DNA from: Aeromonas tecta
GTDB taxonomy: Bacteria; Pseudomonadota; Gammaproteobacteria; Enterobacterales; Aeromonadaceae
NCBI RefSeq assembly: GCF_000820185.1
Contig: NZ_CDCA01000020.1
Coordinates: 351,975 to 415,974 of the forward strand
Reading direction: 5' to 3'
Length of the DNA: 64,000 nt
The translations under genes were made by a program, and so were the position numbers. The first letter of the stretch is position 1. Every line of letters starts with the position of its first letter. Shown piece by piece: positions 56,602 through 64,000 of this stretch. The notes beneath the pieces are model-generated. The model was not told the DNA's origin. It was given only the letters and a program-made list of their open reading frames with translations, and did not search any database.

Positions 56602-57829
56602 GGTGGGTCTCCTCACCATTCACCACCCGGCTCACCAGCTGATCGACGCCGATGAGATAGCTGAGCTCGGCTGGATGGGCGCAGTTCCAGACCAGAAAGT
56701 CGGCCAGCATGCCCACTCTCAACTGCCCCAATCGCTCCTGTTCGCCGAGTGCGCGGGCGGCGTGGCGGGTCACCCCGGCCATGGCTTCGACCGGCGTCAG
56801 GCCGAACAGGGTGCAGGCCATGTTCATGGCCATGCGCAGGGAGACGATGGGCGCCGTACCCGGATTGATGTCGGAGGAGACCGCCATCGGTACCCCGGCG
56901 CGGCGCAACGCCTCGACCGGGGGCAGCTTGGTTTCTTTTAGGAAGTAGAACGCGGTAGGCAACAAGGTGGCGACCACGCCGCGATGGGCCAGCGCCTGGA
57001 TCCCGGTCGCGTCCAGATGCTCGAGGTGATCCACCGAGAGTGCACCGAAGTGGGCAGCGAGCGTACTGCCCCCCAGATTGGAGAGCTGATCCATGTGCCC
57101 CTTCACCGCCAAATTGTATTGATCCGCCGCCAGATAGACCTGCTCGGTCTGGGCCAGGGAGAAGCCGATATGTTCGCAAAAAACATCCACCGCATCCGCC
57201 AGACCGGCCTCGGCCGCCGCCGGGATGATCTCCTGGCAGATGGTCTCGACCCAGGAATCGGGATCGTCGCGATATTCAGGCGGTACCGCATGGGCGGCCA
57301 GCAGGGTGGTCTTGACCCGAATTGGCAGCGACTCCCCAAGGCGGCGGGCGACCCGCAGCATCTTGAGCTCATCCGCCAGGGTGAGACCGTAGCCAGACTT
57401 GATCTCGACCGTGGTAACCCCCTCCCGGATCAGAGACTTGATCCTCGGCACGGCCAGCTCATAGAGCCGATCCTCGCTGGCGGCGCGGGTCGCGCGCACC
57501 GTGCTGAGGATGCCACCGCCCTTGCGGGCAATCTCGGCATAAGGCACGCCCTGCTGGCGCAGCTCGAACTCTTCGGCGCGGCTGCCGGCAAAGATGAGAT
57601 GGGTATGGCAATCGATGAGACCGGGGGTCACCAGCTTGCCCTTCATATCCCGCCAATGGGCGGGATGAGGTCCCTTGAGATCCTGCATGGGCACCAAGGC
57701 GTGGATCTTGCCATCGTGGACGCCGAGGGCGTGAGGCTCCAGCAGGCCATAGTCCGCCAGATCGGGGCGCAGGGTGGCGGGCATTACGTTGAGCCAGACC
57801 CGCTCGCAGTTCAACAGTTCCTTGTTCAT
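56594..57829 (-). CDS. hutI: HutI, imidazolonepropionase
   Basis: A 411-residue amidohydrolase with the metal motif TPGLIDCHTHLIFAGSR near residue 75. Further His/Asp ligands are in LAAHAVPPEY, VDVFCEHIGF, VKGHMDQLSN and SSDINPGTAP. It opens the ring of 4-imidazolone-5-propionate. The gene begins 13 nt after a HutC-type palindrome and is the first of hutIGUH. Confidence 0.94.
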   Translation of the reverse strand: MNKELLNCERVWLNVMPATLRPDLADYGLLEPHALGVHDGKIHALVPMQDLKGPHPAHWRDMKGKLVTPGLIDCHTHLIFAGSRAEEFELRQQGVPYAEIARKGGGILSTVRATRAASEDRLYELAVPRIKSLIREGVTTVEIKSGYGLTLADELKMLRVARRLGESLPIRVKTTLLAAHAVPPEYRDDPDSWVETICQEIIPAAAEAGLADAVDVFCEHIGFSLAQTEQVYLAADQYNLAVKGHMDQLSNLGGSTLAAHFGALSVDHLEHLDATGIQALAHRGVVATLLPTAFYFLKETKLPPVEALRRAGVPMAVSSDINPGTAPIVSLRMAMNMACTLFGLTPVEAMAGVTRHAARALGEQERLGQLRVGMLADFLVWNCAHPAELSYLIGVDQLVSRVVNGEETHHG

Positions 57830-57841
57830 AGCGACCTCAAA

Positions 57842-57851
57842 TGTATATACA
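57842..57851. promoter_or_regulatory. Probable HutC operator upstream of hutI
   Basis: Perfect palindrome TGTATATACA, 13 nt before the hutI ATG and overlapping a TATAAA-type -10 region on the minus strand. It resembles the operator recognised by HutC in other bacteria (TGTATA-type inverted repeats). Confidence 0.6.
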
Positions 57852-57934
57852 ATAATTTATAGCCGATCCCTGGCGAGAAAGATAGGATCGAGTTCACATC
57901 TTGATAACAGCCATTTCATTAGAGTTTAAGCACA

Positions 57935-57960
57935 AAAAAGCCCACCTAAGGGTGGGCTTT
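57935..57960 (-). terminator. hutC terminator
   Basis: On the minus strand AAAGCCCACC-CTTA-GGTGGGCTTTTTT forms a strong hairpin with a T-run, 24 nt after the hutC stop. It separates hutC from hutIGUH transcription. Confidence 0.82.
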
Positions 57961-57972
57961 GCAAACAAGATA

Positions 57973-57980
57973 TGTATACA
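57973..57980. promoter_or_regulatory. Second HutC-like palindrome at the end of hutC
   Basis: TGTATACA (in GTGTATACATA) lies 4 nt past the hutC stop. With the site at 57842 it could let a HutC dimer pair bridge the intervening terminator and hutI promoter. Confidence 0.4.
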
Positions 57981-57983
57981 CAA

Positions 57984-58688
57984 TTAAGCTAAGCGTGCCT
58001 TGGAAGTCAGCTTGTAGCGGGAACCGGGTGAGAGCAGGCGGGCATAGGAGACCAGGTAGCCATCCGACCAGGTGCGACGATGCAGCAGCAGGCAGGGGGT
58101 ATCGACCCGTACCTGCAACAAGCCGGCCTCACCGGCGCTCGGCAGCACAGCCTCCACCACATGCTCCATCTCGGAGAGCGGGCAGATTTCCATCAGATAG
58201 CTGTTCGGTGTCAGCTGGGTGAAGTCCTGCTCGCCATAGCCCGGCAGGCGCTGTGCATCAACGAAACGCTCCTCCAGCTGCAGCGGCTCCCCATCGGCCT
58301 GATGGACGATGAGACTGTGAAAGGTCGGCGCACCCACTCGTAGCCCGAGCCGCACCGCCACCTTCTCGTCGGCGGCCTGGCGTTGCAGGCGGATCACCCT
58401 GGCGCTGTATTGACTGCCCCGCTCGGCGATCTCCTCGGCGATGTTGCGGATCGCCAGCAGGGGAGACTCGGCCCGCCGGTCCGCCACGAAGCTGCCGGAG
58501 CCCGCGCTGCGATGGAGCCAGCCCTCTGTCACCAGCTCGCGCAGCGCCTTGTTGACCGTCATCCGGCTCACGGCAAATTGCTCGCACAGAGCCGCCTCGG
58601 TCGGGATCCGATCCCCCGCCTGATAGTGGCGTTCGCGGATCCCGTCGAGGATGTGTTGCTTGATCTGCAGGTAGAGGGCGGGAGCCAA
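57984..58688 (-). CDS. hutC: HutC, GntR-family repressor of histidine utilisation
   Basis: The start is placed at a TTG (58688) with a GAGGAT ribosome site 7 nt upstream, giving 234 residues, the family length; the open frame continues into the carbonic anhydrase gene but has no start signal. N-terminal winged helix: YLQIKQHILDGIRERHYQAG, then EAALCEQFAVSRMTVNKALR. The UTRA effector domain follows (VIRLQRQAADEKVAVRLGL). It should bind urocanate and release the hut promoter. It lies 11 nt downstream of the carbonic anhydrase gene. Confidence 0.88.
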   Translation of the reverse strand: MAPALYLQIKQHILDGIRERHYQAGDRIPTEAALCEQFAVSRMTVNKALRELVTEGWLHRSAGSGSFVADRRAESPLLAIRNIAEEIAERGSQYSARVIRLQRQAADEKVAVRLGLRVGAPTFHSLIVHQADGEPLQLEERFVDAQRLPGYGEQDFTQLTPNSYLMEICPLSEMEHVVEAVLPSAGEAGLLQVRVDTPCLLLHRRTWSDGYLVSYARLLSPGSRYKLTSKARLA

Positions 58689-58699
58689 CGGCAGGATCC

Positions 58700-59359
58700 T
58701 CAGCGACGACGGTGGGGAGGACGCATGTCCGGCCAGGCGCGATAGACATCCGCGATCTGATCCGGGCCGCTGATGCAGAGATCCAGATCGTGCAGCAGGC
58801 CGTCCTTGATGCCATAGATCCAGCCATGCACCGCCAGCTCCTGACCCTTGCGCCAGGCGTTCTGAATAATGGTGGTGTGGCAGACGTTGGCCACCTGCTC
58901 GGCCACGTTCAGCTCGCACAGGTAGTCGTGGCGCTCGTGCTCATCTTCGATGGCATCCAGCTGCTCACGGTACTTGAAGTAGACATCCTTGATGTTGCGC
59001 AGCCAGTTGTCGATGAGCCCAAGCTCTTCGTTGCGCATGGCCGCCAGCACGCCACCACAGCCGTAATGGCCGCAGATGATGATGTGTTTCACCTTGAGCA
59101 CTTCGACCGCGTATTGCAGCACCGAGAGGCAGTTGAAGTCGGTATGCACCACCAGATTGGCGACGTTGCGGTGGACGAAGACATCCCCCGGCAGCAGGCC
59201 CATCAGCTGGTTGGCCGGAACCCGGCTGTCGGAGCAACCGATCCAGAGGTACTCGGGCGCCTGCTGGGCGGAGAGGGTAGCGAAGAACTCGGGATCTTCG
59301 GCCTTGATCCGTTCCGCCCACTCGCGGTTATTGGTAAACAAGTCGTTCAACAGTTTCAC
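58700..59359 (-). CDS. can: Beta-class carbonic anhydrase
   Basis: A 219-residue enzyme closely resembling E. coli Can. Zinc ligands are Cys 42, Asp 44, His 98 and Cys 101 (in CSDSR and HYGCGG); Arg 46 pairs with Asp 44. It interconverts CO2 and bicarbonate in the cytoplasm. It is read in the same direction as hutC just downstream, although the functions are unrelated. Confidence 0.94.
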   Translation of the reverse strand: MKLLNDLFTNNREWAERIKAEDPEFFATLSAQQAPEYLWIGCSDSRVPANQLMGLLPGDVFVHRNVANLVVHTDFNCLSVLQYAVEVLKVKHIIICGHYGCGGVLAAMRNEELGLIDNWLRNIKDVYFKYREQLDAIEDEHERHDYLCELNVAEQVANVCHTTIIQNAWRKGQELAVHGWIYGIKDGLLHDLDLCISGPDQIADVYRAWPDMRPPHRRR

Positions 59360-59455
59360 TTCTGCTCTCCCTAGAGTGTTAATGGCGGCAACATACCATA
59401 TTCAACGGGATTGGGGGCAAGGTGCAACAACAGATCCGATCTGATGAGGCGGATA

Positions 59456-59486
59456 CAAAAACAGGGCCATCAGGCCCTGTTTTGTG
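59456..59486 (-). terminator. rpoH terminator
   Basis: On the minus strand ACAGGGCC-TGAT-GGCCCTGT followed by TTTTTGT, located after the duplicated rpoH 3' segment and before the carbonic anhydrase gene. Confidence 0.82.
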
Positions 59487-59499
59487 TTGGAGCATGCCC

Positions 59500-59568
59500 T
59501 CAGGCATCCATGGCGTCTTTCAGTTTCTTGAGCGCGTTCTTCTCAAGCTGACGCTTCCGCCCTGCGAA
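59500..59568 (-). repeat. Second, diverged copy of the rpoH 3' end
   Basis: The 69 nt read in frame as [26 protein letters not shown] codons plus stop (landmark peptide [17 protein letters not shown]). They match the last 23 codons of rpoH at 59574-59642 with about 81 percent nucleotide identity. Over the last 17 codons nearly all differences are synonymous; the final residue is Ala instead of Ser. The copy lies 5 nt after the rpoH stop, period 74 nt, and has no obvious start codon. Confidence 0.7.
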
Positions 59569-59573
59569 CGATC

Positions 59574-60428
<855 letters not shown>

Positions 60429-60591
60429 GTTCTACCTCTTACTTTTCAATCGAATCAGTCTAACACCCTGAGAGGGTCTGTCTACCGACCGGACGCCATT
60501 CTGCGGCCCGCATCAAACATAAGTCAAACATCAGTCCCAGCCTGAACCCGGCTTATCTTAGGCCGACGGGATGAATCATAAATGAACAGTC

Positions 60592-60621
60592 AAAAAAAAG
60601 GGGTCACAGTGAAGGACCCCC
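60592..60621 (-). terminator. Intrinsic terminator upstream of rpoH
   Basis: Minus strand: GGGGTC stem, 9-nt loop, GACCCC, then eight T residues. It lies downstream of a sigma-E-like promoter and about 165 nt before the rpoH start. Confidence 0.75.
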
Positions 60622-60725
60622 GAAAAGTAGCATGCTAAGTCCATTGTTGCGGAGCTCGCAACCTTCACATGCTTGCCAAGTCAGACGAGCAAGGCAGAGG
60701 GGCCATACCCGTATACATTCTGTCG
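60592..60725 (-). ncRNA. Candidate small RNA (sigma-E-like promoter to intrinsic terminator)
   Basis: A predicted transcript of about 134 nt would start near 60725, 7 nt after the -10 box, and end in the T-run at 60592. No ORF with a ribosome site is visible inside. Alternatively the same signals form an attenuated leader of rpoH. There is no experimental or homology support in hand. Confidence 0.35.
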
Positions 60726-60731
60726 CACTTA

Positions 60732-60759
60732 ATAGACTGCTTATAAATCAAAAGGTTCA
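60732..60759 (-). promoter_or_regulatory. Predicted sigma-E promoter upstream of rpoH
   Basis: Minus strand: TGAACCT (60753-60759) resembling the GGAACTT -35, a 15-nt spacer, and GTCTAT (60732-60737) resembling the GTCTAA -10. In E. coli one rpoH promoter is sigma-E dependent. Confidence 0.45.
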
Positions 60760-60813
60760 CAGGACTCAGGTAAGATCCTGAAGGCAGGTATCATTCAGAT
60801 TACTCTGAGAAAT

Positions 60814-60842
60814 GTGGCCGTGCCAGAAACGGCCACTTTTTT
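60814..60842 (+). terminator. Hairpin with plus-strand T-run downstream of ftsX
   Basis: GTGGCCGT-GCCAGAA-ACGGCCAC-TTTTTT. The T-run is on the plus strand, although no plus-strand gene is near. On the minus strand the hairpin could still act as a weak ftsX terminator. Confidence 0.55.
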
Positions 60843-60891
60843 ACGCGATCCCGTTCTCAAAATCCAGCGCTTTGCGGACAGGATCACACAA

Positions 60892-61845
60892 TCAGGAGGG
60901 TTCGATGTCGCGGATATGCCGATGCACCGAAAACCAGGACGCAATCAGCCCCAGCAAGGCCCCGAGCAGTATCAGGTTGAAGCCATCGACCGCCCCCATG
61001 CCCACCAGCCGGAAATTGCTGTTATAGAGCCCGGCCAGCTCCTTTACCACGCCCTCACTCCAGATCACCATCACCTCGGTCAACCACCAGGCCAGCATGC
61101 CGCCGATGACCCCGAACCAGATACCGGTATAGAGGAAGGGGCGGTGAATAAAGGCATCGGTCGCCCCCACCAGCTTGAGCACTTCGATCTCGGAGCGCTG
61201 GTTGAGGATATTCAAACGCAGGGTGTTGCCGACGATAAGCAGCACGGCGGAGAGCAGCAACACGGCGATGCCGGTGATGGTGTGGCGCAGCAGGTTCATG
61301 ATGCCCTGCAAGCGGGTCAACCACTGCAGATCCAGCTTGCCCTGCTCGATGCCGGGTTCATTCTCCAGCTTGGCGAGCAGTTCGGCGGCCCCTTCCGGGT
61401 TCTGCCAGCGCGGATCCGGGATCACGCTCAGCACCGGCGGCAGCGGGTTGCTGTCGAGGTAGTCGAGAGCGTCGCCGAAGCCGGAGATCTCGCGAAACTC
61501 CTTCAGCGCCTCGTCCCGACTCATATAAGTGACTGATTCCACCTCTGGATATAGCAGGATCCGCTGCTTCATATCGAGAATGCTCTGTTCCGGCAGATCC
61601 TTGCGCAGATAGAGGGAGATCTGGGAGCTGGTCTGCCAGCTGCCTTCCACCACCTCGGCATTCTTCAGCAACACGTGGAAGCAGGAGGGCAGCGCCAGGC
61701 TGACGCCGAGCACCGCCAGCGTCATCAGGGAGGCGAGCGGGTTACGCCACAGCTCCCCCATGCTGGAGAAGGCCTGACGGGTATGATCCACCCAGTACAT
61801 GGCCATCCGACGTAACAATGGCTGTTTATGACGAACGATAGCCAT
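60892..61845 (-). CDS. ftsX: FtsX, cell-division ABC transporter-like membrane protein
   Basis: A 317-residue protein with four helices (LMTLAVLGVSLALPSCF; TITGIAVLLLSAVLLIVGN; YTGIWFGVIGGMLAWWL; FNLILLGALLGLIASWF). The large periplasmic loop between helices 1 and 2 activates amidase-recruiting EnvC. It works with FtsE at the septum. It starts MAIVRHKQPLLRRMAMYWV; that 5' end is repeated in the mini-ORF just upstream. Confidence 0.94.
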   Translation of the reverse strand: MAIVRHKQPLLRRMAMYWVDHTRQAFSSMGELWRNPLASLMTLAVLGVSLALPSCFHVLLKNAEVVEGSWQTSSQISLYLRKDLPEQSILDMKQRILLYPEVESVTYMSRDEALKEFREISGFGDALDYLDSNPLPPVLSVIPDPRWQNPEGAAELLAKLENEPGIEQGKLDLQWLTRLQGIMNLLRHTITGIAVLLLSAVLLIVGNTLRLNILNQRSEIEVLKLVGATDAFIHRPFLYTGIWFGVIGGMLAWWLTEVMVIWSEGVVKELAGLYNSNFRLVGMGAVDGFNLILLGALLGLIASWFSVHRHIRDIEPS

Positions 61846-61946
61846 CAGATCTCCTCCCCGTGCCCGGCATCAACGACATGAGCCACCCGAAATACCAGCG
61901 ATAGCCGCCCAAGCAGAGGCTGTTTATGACGCGCAACAGTAGCCAT
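61845..61946 (-). CDS. 33-codon mini-ORF between ftsE and ftsX repeating the ftsX start
   Basis: It begins [15 protein letters not shown], compared with MAIVRHKQPLLRRM in FtsX, and ends AGHGEEI, compared with the FtsE end QEQEES. Its ATG shares a nucleotide with the ftsE stop (TGATG) and its stop shares one with the ftsX ATG in the same way. It thus looks like a tandem duplication (101-nt period) of the ftsE/ftsX junction. A GGAGGAG ribosome site precedes both ATGs. Expression is not proven. Confidence 0.5.
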   Translation of the reverse strand: MATVARHKQPLLGRLSLVFRVAHVVDAGHGEEI

Positions 61947-62617
61947 CAGCTCTCCTCCTGCTCTTGCGAATACATGCGCCCCGCCTTGAGGGTCAGGGTG
62001 CGATAGCGCATGCGGGCGATGAGCCCCAGATCGTGGGTCGCGATCAACACAGAAACCCCGAAACGGTTGAACTCCTCGAACAATCGCATGATGTCCATGG
62101 AGAGCTGGGGATCCAGGTTACCGGTCGGCTCATCCGCCAGCAGCAGCGGCGGCTTGTTGACGATGGCGCGGGCGATGCCAACTCGCTGCTGCTCACCACC
62201 GGACAGCATGCGTGGCTGATAGCGCTCCTTGCCAAGCAGACCTACCTTGTCCAGCGCCGCCGCCACCCGCTTGTTGATGTCGGCATGGCTATAGCCGTCG
62301 ATCACCAGTGGCAGGGCCACGTTGTCGAATACGGTTCTGTCCATCAGCAGCCGGTGATCCTGGAAGATCATGCCGATCTGGCGACGTACATAGGGGATCT
62401 GGCCCCGCTTGATCTGGCTGACATCGTCGCCATGGAAGAAGACCCGGCCATCGGTTGGCCGCTCCATTACGCTGATGAGCTTGAGCAGGGTACTCTTGCC
62501 CGCCCCGGAATGGCCGGTCAGGAAGGCCATCTCCCCCTTGCGCAGGTGGAAGCTGACCTTCTGCAGCGCCTGGTGGCCACCGCTGTATACCTTGCTGACC
62601 TTATCGAAACGAATCAT
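61946..62617 (-). CDS. ftsE: FtsE, cell-division ATPase
   Basis: A 223-residue ABC ATPase: Walker [14 protein letters not shown] near residue 36, signature [14 protein letters not shown], Walker [13 protein letters not shown] and the H-loop IATHD. It partners FtsX to control peptidoglycan hydrolysis during division. It is separated from ftsY by a hairpin. Confidence 0.95.
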   Translation of the reverse strand: MIRFDKVSKVYSGGHQALQKVSFHLRKGEMAFLTGHSGAGKSTLLKLISVMERPTDGRVFFHGDDVSQIKRGQIPYVRRQIGMIFQDHRLLMDRTVFDNVALPLVIDGYSHADINKRVAAALDKVGLLGKERYQPRMLSGGEQQRVGIARAIVNKPPLLLADEPTGNLDPQLSMDIMRLFEEFNRFGVSVLIATHDLGLIARMRYRTLTLKAGRMYSQEQEES

Positions 62618-62640
62618 AACGGATCCCTGACATTGACAAA

Positions 62641-62658
62641 CCCCGACCTGAGTCGGGG
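62641..62658 (-). terminator. Hairpin between ftsY and ftsE
   Basis: Minus strand CCCCGAC-TCAG-GTCGGGG followed by TTTGT. It is a weak terminator or attenuator inside the ftsYEX operon. Confidence 0.55.
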
Positions 62659-62687
62659 CCTGTGGCGTTTACTGATCATGCCTGAGC

Positions 62688-64000
62688 TTACTCATCGCGA
62701 CTGAAGAGTGCCTCGATAAAGTCATTGGCGACGAAGGGACGCAGATCGTCGATCCCCTCGCCCACCCCGATGTAGCGGATCGGGATCTGGAACTTGTCAG
62801 CCACCGCGAAGATGACGCCACCCTTGGCTGTCCCATCGAGCTTGGTGAGGGTGATGCCGGTCAGCCCCACCGCTTCGCTGAACAGCTTGGCCTGGCTCAG
62901 GGCGTTCTGGCCGGTGCCCGCATCCAGGGTCAGCATGATCTCGTGCGGCGCCTCGGCATCCAGCTTCTTCATCACCCGCACCACCTTCTTGAGCTCTTCC
63001 ATCAGGTTGCTCTTGTTCTGCAGGCGGCCGGCGGTGTCGGCGATCAGCACGTCGGCCCCGCGGGAGCGGGCGGCTTCGATGGCATCATAGATGACGGAGG
63101 CAGAATCGGCGCCGGTATGCTGGGCGATCACCGGGATGTTGTTGCGCTGACCCCACACCTGCAGCTGCTCAACGGCGGCGGCACGGAAGGTATCACCGGC
63201 GGCCAGCATGACGCTCTTGCCCTCGGCCTGGAACTGCTTGGCCAGCTTGCCGATGGTGGTGGTCTTGCCCACCCCGTTGACGCCGATCATCAGGATCACA
63301 TAGGGCTTCTTGCTGGTGTCGATCACCAGCGGCTTCTCGACCTGAGCCAGCATCTCGCCCATGTCCTGCTTGAGCAGGCCGTAGAGCGCCTCGGCATCCT
63401 TGAGCTGCTTGCGATCCGCATGCTGCACCAGACCCTCGATGATGCGACTGGTGGTGTCGACCCCCAGATCTGCCGTCAGCAGCTGGGTTTCCAGCTCCTC
63501 GAACAACTCGTCGTCGATCTTCTTGCCACGGAACAGGCCGAAGAAGCCGGAACCGATATTTTCCCGGGTGCGCACCAGACTGCGCTTGAGGCGAGCGAAG
63601 AAGCCCTCCCGCTGCGGCTTGTCCTGAGTATCGTCATCCACCTTGGCGGCCAACGGCAGGGCAGCCAGGGCGGCGGCGTCGGCCTCCATCTCGGCGATCA
63701 GGCGAAGATCGTCCGCTCGCTGGGCCTCTTTGGCGATACGGGCTTCTTCCGCAGCCTGCGCTTCGGCAGCAATGCGAGCGTCTTCCCCAGCCTGAGCCTC
63801 GGCAGCAACACGAGCGGCTTCCGCAGCCTGAGCCTCGGCAGCAATACGAGCGGCTTCCGCGGCCTGAGCCTCAGCGGCAATACGAGCGGTCTCCGCAGCC
63901 TGGGCCTCGGCGGCAATGCGGGCGGCTTCAGCGGCCTGCGCTTCGGCAGCAATGCGAGCGGCTTGCGCAGCCTGTACCTCGGCGGCAATGCGAGCGGCTT
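62688..64000 (-). CDS. ftsY: FtsY, signal-recognition-particle receptor (N-terminus beyond the window)
   Basis: The reading frame stays open to the window edge, so only the N-terminus is missing. The C-terminal NG domain is complete: [15 protein letters not shown] (P-loop), [20 protein letters not shown] and [10 protein letters not shown]. Before it is an Ala/Glu-rich region made of 12-residue repeats ([12 protein letters not shown] type) from 63722 to the edge. FtsY docks SRP-ribosome complexes at the membrane through GTP hydrolysis. In E. coli this N-terminal part is acidic but not so regularly repeated. Confidence 0.95.
   Translation of the reverse strand, partial: AARIAAEVQAAQAARIAAEAQAAEAARIAAEAQAAETARIAAEAQAAEAARIAAEAQAAEAARVAAEAQAGEDARIAAEAQAAEEARIAKEAQRADDLRLIAEMEADAAALAALPLAAKVDDDTQDKPQREGFFARLKRSLVRTRENIGSGFFGLFRGKKIDDELFEELETQLLTADLGVDTTSRIIEGLVQHADRKQLKDAEALYGLLKQDMGEMLAQVEKPLVIDTSKKPYVILMIGVNGVGKTTTIGKLAKQFQAEGKSVMLAAGDTFRAAAVEQLQVWGQRNNIPVIAQHTGADSASVIYDAIEAARSRGADVLIADTAGRLQNKSNLMEELKKVVRVMKKLDAEAPHEIMLTLDAGTGQNALSQAKLFSEAVGLTGITLTKLDGTAKGGVIFAVADKFQIPIRYIGVGEGIDDLRPFVANDFIEALFSRDE
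63722..64000 (-). repeat. 36-nt tandem repeats in ftsY
   Basis: About 7.7 units of a 36-nt repeat, each encoding 12 residues rich in Ala, Glu, Gln and Arg. Units differ mainly at synonymous sites and in a few residues (EARIAK, EDARIA, ETARIA). It continues past the window edge and may be variable in copy number. Confidence 0.85.

Larger units (their letters stand above)
60429..60891. other. rpoH upstream / ftsX downstream region
   Basis: A 463-nt intergenic stretch. From right to left on the minus strand: a hairpin (60814-60842), a sigma-E-like promoter (60732-60759), about 100 nt of non-coding sequence, an intrinsic terminator (60592-60621), then about 160 nt to the rpoH ATG. The last part must hold other rpoH promoters, but I cannot pick a clear -35/-10 pair there. 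Confidence 0.5.

Noticed and set aside
58689..58919. Longer N-terminus for HutC inside the carbonic anhydrase gene
   Set aside because: The added residues are not GntR-like and no start signal is present; a TTG with a good ribosome site gives the family length.
63698..63988. Minus-strand ORF with Pro/Leu/Arg repeats
   Set aside because: An alternative frame of the ftsY 36-nt repeats; the ftsY frame accounts for it.
63722..64000. Regularly spaced repeats resembling a CRISPR array
   Set aside because: The repeats are contiguous coding units of ftsY with no unique spacers.

Overview
The window is GC-rich chromosomal DNA with tightly packed genes. Gene content and order point to a gammaproteobacterium of the Aeromonas type. 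A complete MSHA type IV pilus locus sits beside mreBCD-maf-rng-yhdP-nitrilase-tldD, as in Vibrio and Aeromonas; a hutC-hutIGUH histidine-degradation cluster follows, then ftsY-ftsE-ftsX-rpoH. The genus call is an inference from synteny and protein resemblance, because no database could be searched. I see no rRNA, tRNA, CRISPR array, insertion sequence or prophage.

Layout, left to right. 1-8.6 kb (minus strand): a MoxR/Bat-type operon (MoxR ATPase, DUF58, DUF4381, BatA, a BatB-BatC fusion, BatD), followed by a periplasmic HAD phosphatase and a sulfatase cut by the window edge. 8.8-11.2 kb: an octaheme c-type cytochrome with HEAT and TPR repeats. 11.5-17 kb: accessory metabolism (acetyltransferase, YpfJ-like zinc protein, ATP-pyrophosphatase, MFS transporter, MarC-family protein, two small unknown proteins). 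17-28.3 kb (minus): tldD, nitrilase, yhdP, rng, maf, mreD, mreC, mreB. 28.5-49 kb: the msh genes in the order (transcribed right to left) csrD/mshH, [a PLP enzyme on the opposite strand], mshI, mshI2, J, K, L, M, N, E, G, F, B, A, C, D, O, P, Q. 49.4-52.3 kb (plus): a CSS-EAL phosphodiesterase and a ChaA-like antiporter. 52.3-59.4 kb (minus): carbonic anhydrase, then hutC, hutI, hutG, hutU, hutH. 59.5-64 kb (minus): rpoH, ftsX, ftsE and the start-truncated ftsY.

Functionally, the MSHA block encodes a whole mannose-sensitive haemagglutinin-type pilus: inner-membrane assembly proteins, secretin, extension ATPase, platform, major and minor pilins, and the large tip-like MshQ. It is flanked by two c-di-GMP-domain proteins. 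The hut genes convert histidine to glutamate under a GntR repressor whose probable operators (palindromes TGTATATACA and TGTATACA) lie around the hutI promoter.

The most unusual observation is a recurrent small structure at gene junctions. At six places (mreD/maf, mshG/mshF, mshL/mshM, mshI/mshI2, ftsE/ftsX and the 3' end of rpoH) a short segment of the junction is present again as a diverged tandem copy. Periods are about 50-101 nt. Where reading frames can be compared, the differences are mostly synonymous. Several copies form mini-ORFs of 29-54 codons that overlap both neighbours by stop/start sequences such as ATGA, TGATG or ATGTACCTGA, so they look like translational relays. A second candidate is a short sigma-E-like transcription unit with an intrinsic terminator between ftsX and rpoH.
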